The translations under genes were made by a program, and so were the position numbers. A DNA stretch of 64,000 nt. Source: Schizochytrium sp. CCTCC M209059 (lineage: Eukaryota > Sar > Bigyra > Thraustochytrida > Thraustochytriidae). A model generated the notes under the pieces. That model searched no databases. It worked only from the letters and a program-made list of their open reading frames with translations, and had not been told where the DNA came from. The stretch is taken from the NCBI GenBank assembly GCA_000818945.1, contig KN805404.1:286097-350096 (forward strand). The letters run 5' to 3'. Shown here one piece after another: positions 41,660 to 53,458 of this stretch. Position 1 is the stretch's first letter; every line of letters begins with the position of its first letter.

Positions 41660-42572
41660 GCCCGCTGGACCCTGACACACAGAGAAACAAACAGGAAGAT
41701 CTTGCTTGCTCTGATTCATTCTGATTAAGTCATCGTATAGTACGTACTACATATAACAGCATAAACAACATCAGCCGCAGCCAGCCAGCACGCAGCGACT
41801 CGCCACTTCGAACTCGGAGAGGCTCTGCCACACTGCCAGTGGCCAAACTGCCAGTGGCCACACTGCCAGTGGCCACACTGCCAGTGGCAGTCGTCCTGGT
41901 AGAGTGGCCGGCCGCTGACCGACCGGTATTTCGCAAGCGCTCGGAAGTGAAGGGCGTGTTTGCGGCAGCGGCGCCGCGCGCGTGGCTTCCACTTCCTTGC
42001 GGCGGCACGGCGGCTCTGATCCTCGCCGTCGCGCTTTCCTCTCGGTATCATGATGTGTATGTACCCTGTATGTACCCTGTATACCCGCACTGTGTAACAA
42101 ACAGCCTTCGTAGAGCACCGTCCGTCGCTTGCTCCTCGTGCTTCGATTGTTCGCCCGCTCCTCGCTGAGCCTCGCCGCAATCCCGTCAGGCCGTGGCGCG
42201 CCCTCCCTCCCTCCCTCCCTCCCTCCGCCGCGCAAAGCGAGCGAGCTCGAAGCGAGGCGCCGCCTTTCCTCGCGCGGACTGCATCGGGCCGCCCGGGTCC
42301 GCCCGCCTGTCTGCGCCAGAACCCGATCGGGAGGACAGGCCGAGGCCGAGCCCGCGCAAGGCAGCGCAAGGCAGCGCAAGGCAGCGCAGGGCAAGGCGGG
42401 GCAAGGGCAGAGTCCGTCCGGGCGGCACGCCGCGGCGCGAGGCGCAGAGCAGAGAGCAGTAGCAGGGCGGCGGAGGCTCGAGGCGGAGGAGGGAGCGGAG
42501 CGGAGCGGAGCAGAGCGCGAAGGTGGCTGTGAGTCCAAGCAAGCCTCGCGCGGTAGATCGAGGCGGCGCGGG
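41660..42572. other. Intergenic region with tandem 11-mer
   Basis: Four to five copies of CCAGTGGCCA-type 11/12-mers lie at 41835-41888. A CCCTCCCT run (42203-42226), GGCAGCGCAA repeats (42358-42390) and GGAGC pentamers (42493-42515) follow, leading up to the start at 42573. The downstream reading frame is open across 42129-42572 but low-complexity and without ATG. Confidence 0.6.
41835..41888. repeat. Tandem ~12-bp repeat (CAGTGGCCACACTGC)
   Basis: About four copies of a self-complementary TGGCCA-centred unit. It can fold as hairpins. Confidence 0.75.
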
Positions 42573-44183
42573 ATGGCGCAGCGCGGCGAGATGGACGGCG
42601 GCGACCTGGCGGGCGGCAAGCGCGACGTGGAGCAGGGCGACCCCGGCGAGGAGGCGCAGCAGGAGGGACAGAGGCCCGTCTCGGAGGCGACGGCGACCTC
42701 GGAGGGAGACGAGGAGGAGCGCACGGCGGCGGAGAACAGGGGGGCGCAAGAGGCGCTGCACAAGGCCGCGGCGCAGGCCGCAGCCGCGGCGGCAGAGCAG
42801 GAGGCCCGCGCAGAAGACAAGCAGCTGGAGCAGGCCAAGGCGGAGCGCGAAGTGGCCGAGGCGCACTTGAACGAGGACGACGCGACGACGCGGACGGCGT
42901 CCAAGACCTTGTCCCAAGAGAGCGCGGCCCTGGAACCGGCGACGGCGCGGGTCGAGGGTCTTCCGGGCACGGCCATCGCCTACAAGCTCTGCGGCTGCCT
43001 GCCCATTCCGCAATGGTGGTCGAACACCTACATCGTCGACTGGGCTGGCGTGGTACTCTGCGCGATTATCCTTTTGATCGCCAACGGTCCGATTGACTGG
43101 CTCAAGCACTTTCCTATTGACATGTCCGAGGTGCACATCCAACAGCCTCTGCACAGCGACCGCGTGCACATGATCACCGTGGGCGTCCTCGTCGTGGTCC
43201 CGTGCGTCGTGGTGGCCATCTTTTTCTGGTTCAAGCGAAGAGACATGTTTGAGGACTTGCACGCCTTTGCGCTCGCCACGGTCGCCCCCGTCGTCTTTGC
43301 CTATGTCGTGTGGGTCATCATTGGCAATGCGGCTGGCAAGTTGCGTCCCGACTTTTTGGCGCGCTGCGCGCCCACGTGCATGGAGAACTTCACGTGGACG
43401 TGCGCCCCCGATCCGTCCTTGTATGCCGCGGACGCCTGTGACCTTAACGAGCAAAAGTGCTGTCCGGTCCAGTGCGGGCGCCAGGATCCGCGGTATCCGG
43501 ACATTCTCGAATGCTCGTTTTTGCAGAACGGCATTGATCTGAGCGCGAGCACGTTGCAGAGCGTCTGTAACAAATTTTGGGACAGGTCCGTTAGTCTGGA
43601 GCAAGCCGAATGCAACGGGTTCCCCGGAGAGGCGGGTTACAGCGAGTTTTCCATTCGCGAGGGCTTCCGTAGTCTGCCCTCAGGCCACACCCAGGTCATG
43701 TTTAATGTTGCTACCACGTGGTGGCTGTACCTTGCAGGCAAGCTGCAGGTGTACGGGCGAGGTGTTCAGCAGCGCACGTTTTGCTACGGATACCTTGCCA
43801 TTTCTTTCATGTTTGTTCTCAGCACCTATGTTGGTGTGACGCGGCTCAATGACATGAAGCACGACATGTTTGACATTGTTCTGGGAGCCTTTATTGGGTT
43901 CATTACGAGCTTTATTGCCTACCCGCTGTACTTTCAGAACCCGACGCTCGGCGGGGAGCCCTTGCGGCGTCCCAACCACTTTACCATCAAGGACGTGCTT
44001 TGCTGCCGCAAGCAGGATCCCTGGCCTGCTGCCAACACGCATCTGGCGGCATCAGACTACCCGTCCAGCGCCTTTGCGCAGCCGCAGCAGGCGGTGGAGG
44101 GACAAGAGTCGGCTACTCTTCTCGCCGATGCCCCTCCGAGTAGCAGCACGCAGTACAAGCACGCGAACATGTCTATCGTGTAG
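42573..44183 (+). CDS. PAP2-family lipid phosphate phosphatase, catalytic motifs largely kept
   Basis: A 536-residue protein from the ATG at 42573. Residues 1-130 are acidic and Ala/Glu-rich (coiled-coil-like). Six hydrophobic helices follow. Motif 1 is GKLRPDFLARCAP (about 255-267), where the usual Lys seven residues before the Arg is replaced. Motif 2 is complete, PSGH at 369-372. Motif 3 is R424-x5-H430-x3-D434. This predicts an active membrane enzyme dephosphorylating phosphatidate or related lipids, with the active site on the luminal/outer face. The Cys-rich loop between motifs 1 and 2 is long (about 100 residues) and is shared with the two giant paralogues at 29-39 kb, which marks the three as one lineage. 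Confidence 0.92.
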   Translation: MAQRGEMDGGDLAGGKRDVEQGDPGEEAQQEGQRPVSEATATSEGDEEERTAAENRGAQEALHKAAAQAAAAAAEQEARAEDKQLEQAKAEREVAEAHLNEDDATTRTASKTLSQESAALEPATARVEGLPGTAIAYKLCGCLPIPQWWSNTYIVDWAGVVLCAIILLIANGPIDWLKHFPIDMSEVHIQQPLHSDRVHMITVGVLVVVPCVVVAIFFWFKRRDMFEDLHAFALATVAPVVFAYVVWVIIGNAAGKLRPDFLARCAPTCMENFTWTCAPDPSLYAADACDLNEQKCCPVQCGRQDPRYPDILECSFLQNGIDLSASTLQSVCNKFWDRSVSLEQAECNGFPGEAGYSEFSIREGFRSLPSGHTQVMFNVATTWWLYLAGKLQVYGRGVQQRTFCYGYLAISFMFVLSTYVGVTRLNDMKHDMFDIVLGAFIGFITSFIAYPLYFQNPTLGGEPLRRPNHFTIKDVLCCRKQDPWPAANTHLAASDYPSSAFAQPQQAVEGQESATLLADAPPSSSTQYKHANMSIV

Positions 44184-45609
44184 GAAATGCATTTCGTGTG
44201 ATGCGCGTGTATGTGTAGTACGTGTTTTTTTTTTTTTTCTTCCCTCCATCATGGCCATGGACCTCTTTCCTCGCCTTTCAATATAACTTATCATTCTGTG
44301 AAATGCTTTGGGTTTCCTTGTTTGTTCGCGACCGCCACCAAAGAGACCTCGGTCCTCGGGCCGTAATCTATGACAGCGTGCACTGCCGCCGCCGCGGCCA
44401 CGACTGGCTGGGCCAGTTTCATCTATAAACCTTTTGTAATAATAGTACTACTAGGCTAAGCAAAGGCAGGCAACTTGAACTTGAAACAGACAGACAGACA
44501 GACAAACAGGCAGACAGACAAGCAGGCAGGCCTGCAGCGGTTCCCATTTCCTCCCGCCCCACTTCAAGTTCCCAACCAGTCAGCTGCAACTAGCTAGCTA
44601 GCTTGCTAGCAAGGCGTGCTAGGTCCCCGGTCCTCGTGCTGGACACACGACGCGTGCTGGCCGGCGAGTCTACGACTGTCCACTCCGCTTCACTTCGATT
44701 CACATGAGGCGGTAACTCCTGCACTCGACAACTGCAAAGCGGCCACTGTCGTCTCAGGTGGTCATGACCTTCGTTTTGGTCCGCAGAAGCGAGCGAGGGA
44801 GGGCTGGGCCACGGAGTGGCGATGGGTCACATCACATCATGTCATACCACATCGCATCGCATCGCATCGCATCACAGCGCGCGCAAGCATCCATCCATGC
44901 ACGCATGTCTCCTTCGCACACATTTGTCGAGGTAGAGGCAGTCCATCGCGAGCCCGCCTCGTCTCGCGCGGCTTGCTTGGGCACGGAGTCCATGTGCACG
45001 CGCGAAGTGAAAGTGGACGCGGCGGAAGTGGAGCAACGCGCGCGGCAAGTGCAGTATAGCTAGTATAGCCAGTTGGTTCGCTGCCGGCGCGATGGAGTCA
45101 GAAGAAGCAGAACCGACTCTCCGGGCGGCGGGGCGGGCCAACTACAAGAGCAGCGGCGCGCGCACCTTGACTCGAGGGGAAAGGAGGCGCGCAGAGGCCG
45201 CGGGCGCGAGGCCTGCAAGTTTGAAAGCAAAAGGAAAAAGCGCCGCGCCGCGAGCGCAGCAGACGCGCCCGCGGCAGGCGCGCGCAGACAGACAGACTCG
45301 CAGGCGCGCGCAGGCACGCAGGCACGCAGGCAGGCACGCAGGTACGCAGGCACGCACGCACGCGCGCAGGCACGCACGCATACCCGTGCGCGCGCTCGCA
45401 GGCAGCGGCAGCAGCGCGGAGGGGGCAGGAGCGTGTCCATCATTATCGCACCGGCGCGTGTCCTGCCGCCTTGCGCGCCTTGCGTGCCCGAGGAGACAGC
45501 GCGCGAGGGCGGCGCGGCCTGCCTTGGTCTGGGCTCGTCTGGTCGCAGCCGGCCTGGCCCGAGCTCGGGCGGGGCCGCGCGAGGGAATTAGCGCGAGGAG
45601 GTGCGGAGC
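44184..45609. other. Intergenic region
   Basis: A 1.4-kb gap with a T-run (44225-44239), short GACA repeats (44487-44520), CTAGCTAG (44590-44605), CATCG repeats (44850-44875) and a GCAGGCAC/GCAC block (45295-45375). A plus-strand frame at 45092-45619 is open but Ala/Arg-rich and repetitive; it is not called. Confidence 0.6.
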
Positions 45610-45750
45610 ATGGGCGTGAAGCGACAGCGCTCGGGCAAGGGCCGCGAGCAGCTGGCGCCGCCAAGGGCGCCTGAACTGCCGCCGCCGCCACCGCCGCCGC
45701 CGCCGACGACGCCACCGCCGCCGACGACAGCAGCGGCGGCGACAACGACA

Positions 45751-45788
<38 letters not shown>

Positions 45789-48700
45789 GAGGCTGCCGCA
45801 TGTAGGCAATGGACGAGCGCCAACGTGCATCGATGTAAGCAAATCCGCAGTCGTGCGACGTTTCGTCCCGCGCGTCGTGGTCGAGAGGTTTCAGCAGGAG
45901 TCGTACCTGGAGAGCAATGAGGCGAACCTGGAGGAGGTTCCGGGCGTTGTCGCGTTCTTTGACATTTCGGGCTTTTCGAGCCTTGCAAACGAACTCAAAA
46001 TCGAGGAGCAGCGCGAAACGCAAAACCAGGTCATGTCCGCGGGCATTCCCCGCTTACCGACGCAGTTTACCGTCGGGTCATCGGCCTCCAACCTTGGGCC
46101 CCTCGCGCCTTCGTCGGAGCGGCTGGCCGAGATCCTTAATCATACTTTGAGCGGACTCGTGAACTACATTCTCATGAGTGGTGGTGACATTATCAAGTTC
46201 GCTGGCGACGCACTGATTGCCGTTTGGCGGAGCTCAATGCAAGAAGTGGGCAGCATGGCCGCGGTGGCGTGCCATACGGCTCTCAAGTGCACGGCGCTCA
46301 CCTCGGAATCCAACGCTGGCCTACAGCTGCACACGGGCATTGGCTGCGGCCAGCTCATCCTCGGCCACGTCGGAGGCCAGCTGGACCGCTGGGAGTTTTT
46401 TATTGCCGGCGATGCCAACACGCAAGCCGCACTGGCCCAAGAGGCTTCGAAGCGCGACCAGGTGGTGGTCTCATCCACTGTCATGAAAAAGCTAGGCACC
46501 CTCATGGAGCTCAAACCAACACCCATCGAAATCGAACTCTTTCCTCAACTCGGACACCCAGGTTATTTTCAAATCCGCATGGTCAAGCTGCTGCACGGTA
46601 ACTACAAGTTCCCAGACAAAATCAATCTTGCAGCAGAGTCGATGCTTCCGATGGAGACGCGTATTCTTGGTCTCGCCACGGCGTACATTCCACGACCGGT
46701 GACGAAGATGATTGAGAACCGGTCCGCGAACGTGGACGAGATTCGCAAGGTGTCGGTGATCTTTTTCCACCTCTTGGAGCCGCTCAACTCGCCGCCCCCT
46801 CGCGAGGGGCTTTTGCGCAAGTACTCGTCCGCCTCGCTCACTGACACGCTCGATCACGAGTCGATGCCATCCTCTCCGCAGCACGTTGGCATTTCTGCCA
46901 CCTTGCCGTCGCAAGAAGATGCAGGTGAAAGCCCGCGCAACGAGGAGCCGCCGCCATTGAGTGCCACTGGATTGCTGCAGCCTCCGCCGCTCGCGCTGGG
47001 CGGGACGAGACATCGCGGCGGCAAGCGCGTCGATCTTTCCGTAGATACCTCGTCCATCGATGGCGACAACATGGACATTGGAGCAGCGTCGGGGCACACT
47101 GCTGGTGATGGCGCGCATAGCGAGCGACAGCAAGCTCTGGACATGTTTCTCGACTCGATCCACGAGCGTGTGAAGGCCGTGCAGCGCGCCGCTTACAGCC
47201 AATGGGGCACACTGCGTCAGTTTATTATCGACGACAAGGGCTGCGTGGCAATTGTTGTAATGGGACTTCCTCCGCACTACTTTGAGGACAACGCGGCGCG
47301 CGCCGTGAAGATCGCTGCCAATCTCATCCACTCGCAAGGCGTCCAGGCTTCTGCCGGAATCTGTACCGGGACAGTCTTTTGCGGTGCGATCGGGTCCGAG
47401 TATCGCGCCGAGTACTCCGTGACGGGCGAGTGCATTAATCTCGCTGCGCGTCTAATGGGCAAAGCAGAACCAAATTCGGCGCTTTGCGATGCCCAGACCT
47501 ACAAGGAGGCCAAGTCGAACCATAATTTCACCTTTTCCAAGGTAAGCCACACCCTTAAGGGTTACAACGAAAGCGTGACGGCGTACGCGCCAGGGCTGGC
47601 TGCCATTGCGGAAAAGAAGACGCTTAAGCAGGGCCACCTTGGCGGCGGCATGCGCGCTTCGCCGAACCAGGGAAGCATGTCCGGGCAGGATTGGGTAACG
47701 ATTGGACAGGAACAAGCAAAGGCCGACCTTTGTCGAGCCGCCTTTCTCGACCGAATTCGACCCTCCAAGGCTGTTCTCCTTCAGGGTCCACCAGGCGCAG
47801 GCAAGTCGCATCTCCTGAGTTGGGTCAGCAACGTGGCGGATCGCAAAACAGTAGACATCTTCTACAATGTGGCCGAAGTTTCCGAGCGCAAGACGCCCTT
47901 TTCCGTGTGGAAGGCCATTGTGCAGGAGATGCTCAAATTTAAGCCCAAGGAGATTGATCCAGCGTCCCAGGATGCGGCGGACCGCGACATGAACTTGAAA
48001 AAGGTACTTTTGTCCAATCGACACTCAACGTTGAGTTCGGTTATGGCTATCATGTCTCCGAGCGAGGCTGCTTCCGCAGCGGAGAATCTGGGCGAGCACC
48101 ACCCGATGCCGCTCGAGAGTCCCATGATCACACCCTCTGGGTCTGGGCCAGGGCCTAGTGCATTGCCGCTTTCTTCGCCCTACATAAGTTCTGTGAGTCG
48201 GACCTCGTCAGTATCGTCCATTCGGCGCACTGGCATGCGTGGGCTCTTTGGCTCGAGCGCGGCGGCGGCTGCGGCTTCTCCCGAGGACGGCCCGGACTAC
48301 GAATGGGATATCTCCAATTTGCAGACGCTGACCGGTGGTGGTGGTGGTGCCGGCGGTGGGTCGTCTTCGGCTGCAGGGACGCCCGTATCAGGCCCGATGC
48401 TTGTTCGGCGTGGCGGGAGCAATTTCATGGCCATTCGCAGCTCAGCGTCAGCAGACGTGGCGCATTCGCACGTGGAGCGCCGCTGCCTTTCGTCCAAGTC
48501 ACGGTCCACGCCCAGACCTTTGACGTCGACGCGTAGTTTTTCCTTTAACGGGAGCGATGAGGATCGCGCGGCCTTGGCGCACGCCATTGCGTCTCCCAAT
48601 CATCGGCCTCTGTCGCTCAACTCTCCCGCAGGAGGATATTCCAACGCCGCAGCAACTGGAAACGCCCCAGGGACACCCAGTGCTGGACCTCTGGCCAAGA

Positions 48701-51700
48701 TTTCGCACACTGTGGGTCAAGTTGGTCAAGTTTTGCAGCGCAGTCTCTCAATGGACGTGACGGCACGCAGAATTCGCAAAAAGAGTCCTATTCCCTCGCA
48801 TACGACAACTCTCTCTGCAGATGCCGGCATAGCTGGTGCGTCTGATTTTCCGGAGCCCCTTGCACTGGGCCAGAGCTCTAACTTGGGCGCGGCTCCGACC
48901 CTTTCAATGGCCTCTGGACGACTCTCTTCCTTGTCAAGTCCCGCCATTAGCCTGGACGCCGGGCAAGAGTCTGTTGGTCTCGACGAGCGCTTTCAGACGC
49001 GCGTCCTTAATTCTTACTCTGAAAATCCACAGGAGGAGGAGGAGGAGGAGGAGGAGGAGGAAGAAGACGAGAATGGCAAAGAGGAGGGGCAAGACAAACA
49101 TCAGAACGACGAGGCCAAGGAACCGCCTCGCATGCGTGCAGACATGAGTGACGTAGGTGATGACGATTATTCTGGCGATCATATGTCAGAGGGCGGGCAC
49201 AGCATGGTCTTTGTACAACGTTCACACGAAGACAGCAGACGCAAAGGCAGCGCCGCAGAACATAGTCTGGCGGAAGGAAGTGGGGGAGAGGACAGTCGTT
49301 TCGGAAGTCCCGGGTCGACGCGATCCTCCATCAACGAGCCAGGTCCTGTGAACCAGGCGGCACCCTCGCCCTGGAACACTTTGTACGATGACTTTCCCAT
49401 GAGCGCCTCGTGCAACAACATGGAGGAGTTTATGTATCCCGGTGACAATGAAATTGACCATCCTGAGCCCATTTATCGAACAACGAGCATGGGCCGACCC
49501 GCGAGCATGCCGCGCTCTTTGGGGCGAAACGCTTTGCCTTTGCAGTCGCCGCGGGTGCGAACGGGATCCGGGCATTACTCAGGCGTACATGCGTCGGGAG
49601 CGGCGCCGTCTGCATCGACCACGGGGAGTCGCTTTTTGCAAATGAGCGCACAGAACGGTGACCACAAGCTTTTGGAGGGGTCTCCCATGCTGGCTCGTCT
49701 ACGAGACAATGGTCATCTTCGCGGGCGCCGACTTTCGTCCCTTGGCCACCTTTTGCCCGGATTTGTATTTGCTTCCGCAGATGGCGGGGCGCCCTCGTCG
49801 GGGATGACAGCGGCGTCGACGTCAGGCGCAGCACCGCATCCCATGGCTCGGACGCCATCAACGGACCGGTCGAGCGCAGGGACGGCGGGCGACGAGGACG
49901 GCGGAGCTAGCACACATGCCGCAAGCGTCTCGGGTCAGCCGACGTCGAGCCATCGCAAACGTGTTTTGAGCGATTCCAGCGAGAGTGGACTTTTCAATTC
50001 TTTGCTGCACTCTGCGCGCCCGGGCATGTTTCGCCGGTCGTCGCCTACGCCAACACCTACGCCCCCCGCGTCGCACCCTCTCTCGCCAACCGGGCGGCTT
50101 ACCCACCGCTTCTCGGACGCGGACCTTGAGGCACGAAGCTTGCGTTATCCGAACGAGAATGTCGTCGAGGCTTCGCGCGGCCTGCATGGGCGGCGCGGGT
50201 CCGGGACCTTGCGCGCTGCCGACCGCGAGGACATTATCGAGATTGTCTTGGCCCTTCTCGACGAGATCGGAAAGCGCGGTCCTGTCGTGATCATCATTGA
50301 CGATGCGCAATACTTGGACGATGCGAGCTGGGAGCTCTTGAAACGCGCCGTCTTGCACGGGATGGACGTGACGGCGCAATTACAGGAGGAAGTCATTGGA
50401 GCCAATATTAAGTCTAGTACCACGCGACGCACGATGCCTGGGCCTTCAGTGCGCTTTATTGTGGCGTACCGAACAATTCAAGAAACTGAGCAATTGAATC
50501 CTCATTGGCTCGAGCTGCTGGAGCTGTGCCAATGCGAGAGCCAACGAGTGGCACGTGCTCAGGGCTGCAGAGAGCATGCTGCAGACGAGAGTACGGACAA
50601 CTTGATGGACGAGGTAGAAAACAATCACGAAGAAGACTCGCTGGGGGCCGCGACGCCAATGAACAATTCGCTTGCCCCGGCCAAGCTGGGCGCAACGCAA
50701 GAGAATAGCGTCATTATGACGGCTGGCAACGGTATGGCGGAGTCTTCCGCGGCACATTCGCGCGAGGAACAAGAAGGTCTTGCGCGAAACGAGGTGGGAA
50801 ATACGCACCCGCAAGAGCTCTCAACAATACACCAGGCTGGTAAGCCGGGGAGCACCGGGGAGCAAAGCTCTGACGACAGCGTGAGTCTGGATAATGAGCA
50901 CGACGAGGACGGCACAAAAGAAGGCAAGAGCTTGCGACCGGCCTGGTGCCTCGTGTCGTACACGGAGCCTTTGAGTCAGCGTGATGCGGCGAACTTTCTG
51001 ACCTCAAATCGGGCTGTAGGCGTGAGCTCAGATCTACTCGAGTTTTTGCATGATTCGACAAAGGGCAATCCGGGGTACATGTTGAACCTCTTTAGCAGTC
51101 TCGTGGAGCGTGGTTTTATTCGCATCAACTCGCTTACGGGCATGGCACAGGTCATGGACGGTTTGCGAAATATGACACCGGAGAACCTCTTGCTGATGAG
51201 TCTTCCAGCGCACTTTGTTGCTGAGGTTTACGGACGGTGGGACAATCTTTCGACGAATGTCCTCCTTATTCTCAAGATGGCTAGCGTCATCGGAAAAGCT
51301 GTGCTCGTGGAGCTCTTGTTCGATGTGTATACGAAGAAGAATCAGCTCATGCGCGTTGCGTCGACGGAGCCATCTTCGACGGCTGCACTGGTGCAGCAAG
51401 AGCAACAGCAGCAAATGCAACTGGGCGGAGGAGGCCAACATGGATTGCTGAGTCCCGTGGGCGGAATTCAGGGCGGCCTTCGTCGCGAGGATAGTATTGC
51501 TGAGCTACCGCCGCAAGCCTCGGACGCAAGCGCTGAATTTGCGGCCGCGGCAGGAACTGCAGTGCAGGAGACACGTCCGCATGTAATGCGCAGTATAACG
51601 GATCGGCCCTCTATCAGCGAGAGGGCAAGCAGCTCGCGGAGGGCAAGTGTGAACACGCCTTATGAACGGGAAAGTATCACGCTGGTGCAGGATACGTCGG

Positions 51701-52728
51701 AGCAACTGATTCTTTTGGCCGGGCGCAGCCAGAGTGACAATGGACTGCGACGCAAAACGTCGCGTTTCTTTTCGCGCCACATGAGCCGCAAACTCTCCGC
51801 CAAGAGTTCATCGGGATCGAATGAAGGCGCCAACGGCGAGGGTTCCGTGCGACGCTTGAGCACGAGCGGAAGTCTTCAATCTCTGGACCCTATGCAAAAG
51901 GCGGCTTTGCGAGCAGAATTTTTCGAAGGCATTGAGGAACTTAAGCGCGTTGGCTTTCTCTCGGAACAAACGACGGTAGATACCTTGTTCTTTAAAGAGG
52001 ATGTGGAGCGGAGCATCGTGTACGATCTGATGCCCAACAAGGAGAAACGTTTGATCCACCAATATATTCTGGAGTGGTATGAGGAGGATTCGGAACGCAT
52101 TGACGTGGCGTTCCCGACGGGGTATGACATCGGCACCCTTGGTTACCATGCCATGCTTGCGGAGGAACACCTCAAGGCGTTTTCATACTTTGAGGCGGGA
52201 ATCGGAGACTTGTCCAGCCATCAGGGAATCGGTGGTGCAGAACTGGAAGAGACCTTTGAGGCGCTCTCCTTTAGTTTGAAGGATATTGCTTCGAGCGAGA
52301 TATTGGCCCGGCAGCTGGCGCAACAGACACGGGGTGCAAGTGTCGAGATTCTCAAGCGATTCTTTCGGTGCCGCGCGCTGACAGCTCTGTGTAGATTTTA
52401 TGTTATGCGTCGGCAGTGGGGGGAGGCGCGCGCGTGTGCGAAGACAACGGCGCAAACGTGCCGGTTTGCGCGTGTTGCGCTGCAAAAACGCGAGACGACG
52501 CTGAAGAAGCTGATTCGGCGCATGCGTTCTCTGGGGGGCTCGCGGGCGGCGCGTGATGGCAATTGGATGCGTCGGAATCTGGCTACTGTAAATGACGAGA
52601 CCGTTTTGCGCGAGACGGTCAAGTGTGGGGATCAGGCTCGGCGTCTTTTGCAGCGCATTGCCGCCATGAACGAAAAGGTGGATGCCATGATTCGCAATAT
52701 TGACGATATGTCCGCCCAGATGATTTGA
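45610..52728 (+). CDS. Soluble-type (ADCY10-like) adenylyl cyclase with STAND ATPase region
   Basis: A 2372-residue protein without signal peptide or membrane helices. Residues 1-70 are Pro/Thr-rich repeats. Class III cyclase domain C1 (about 108-290) has both metal aspartates, FFDISGF (D118) and GGDIIKFAGDAL (D200). C2 (about 380-640, split by a Ser-rich insert) has GSEYRAEYSVTGE and the transition-state pair N610/R614 in INLAARL. A P-loop, GPPGAGKS, starts at 726 (K732), and VVIIIDDAQYLDD (about 1559-1571) is the Walker B region, as in mammalian soluble cyclase. Between them lie over 800 residues of Ser/Pro/Gly-rich, presumably disordered sequence including a poly-Glu run. The C-terminal 800 residues are helical, AAA/TPR-like. 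It should make cAMP; bicarbonate or Ca2+ control is inferred from the family. Confidence 0.93.
49031..49061 (+). repeat. (GAG)n run encoding poly-Glu
   Basis: About ten Glu codons inside the disordered insert of the cyclase. Confidence 0.9.
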
Positions 52729-53458
52729 ACAAAAAGCTAAGACCTTTTTTTAGCCATGGATCGCCAAATGGACTGTTTGCTGATCTCTTTTGTTTTTTGT
52801 GTACCTGTAGAAGGTGAATGAAAGAGAAAGCGTAGCTTGAAGGAAAAAAAAATATATTGTGTTATGAAAGTCGCTTTTCTTTATCCCTACGCAGTGCATT
52901 ATGCGTTTTTCTCTGCGCTTTACGCTTTGTTTATCAAAACCTTTTTGACGCGACCTCGAATATTTCTTGAACCCGATTTTGTCCGACTCGATGTCGCTCT
53001 TGCTGCTGGCACGCGAAAGACATGCTCGTCCAGATGATTTCTTGAGCGCAACGAATCTTTGAACGATACCAAGTAGGCACTACCACATATAAAAGTTTGA
53101 TGAATTGGGTACGTTTTTCCCGAAAACACAGTTAGGCCCATTCTTCCCAGCCATTTGCTGCCCAAAGCTGGCTCTTGGCCGAAGTCCGATCACAGGAACG
53201 GGCCTTGAAAAAGCTTGTGGAGACTCGCGACTTTGTATCGACAAGCACTCTTGACGTTTGATGGATCTGTTGGTGTCCGGTGGAAAGCTCAAAAAAGTTG
53301 CATACGTATTTGACTACGTTTTCGGTGCAAATGACTCCTCGATCGTTACTTTGTTCGCCACAGATACTGACACATTGCTTTGTTGCAGCGGGGAAGAGAG
53401 GCCTACGGAATGCTTGAAAGTATTTGTCATGTGAGTTGCTGGGCCTACCTAGCCTAGC
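52729..53458. other. Convergent intergenic region
   Basis: AT-richer 730-bp 3'-to-3' gap between the cyclase and the EF-hand-like gene. It includes A/T runs near 52843-52858 that could serve polyadenylation, and CCTAGCCTAGCCTAGG at 53450-53462. No gene seen. Confidence 0.6.

Noticed and set aside
42186..43604. A 472-residue minus-strand frame
   Set aside because: Antisense to the PAP2 phosphatase and its repetitive leader; composition artefact.
44616..45063. Short plus-strand frames near 44.7-45.0 kb
   Set aside because: Driven by CATCG repeats; no ordered domain or supporting context.
45092..45619. Plus-strand Ala/Arg-rich frame upstream of the adenylyl cyclase
   Set aside because: Built from GCAC/GCAGG repeats; two frames and the antisense strand are also open. 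No domain.
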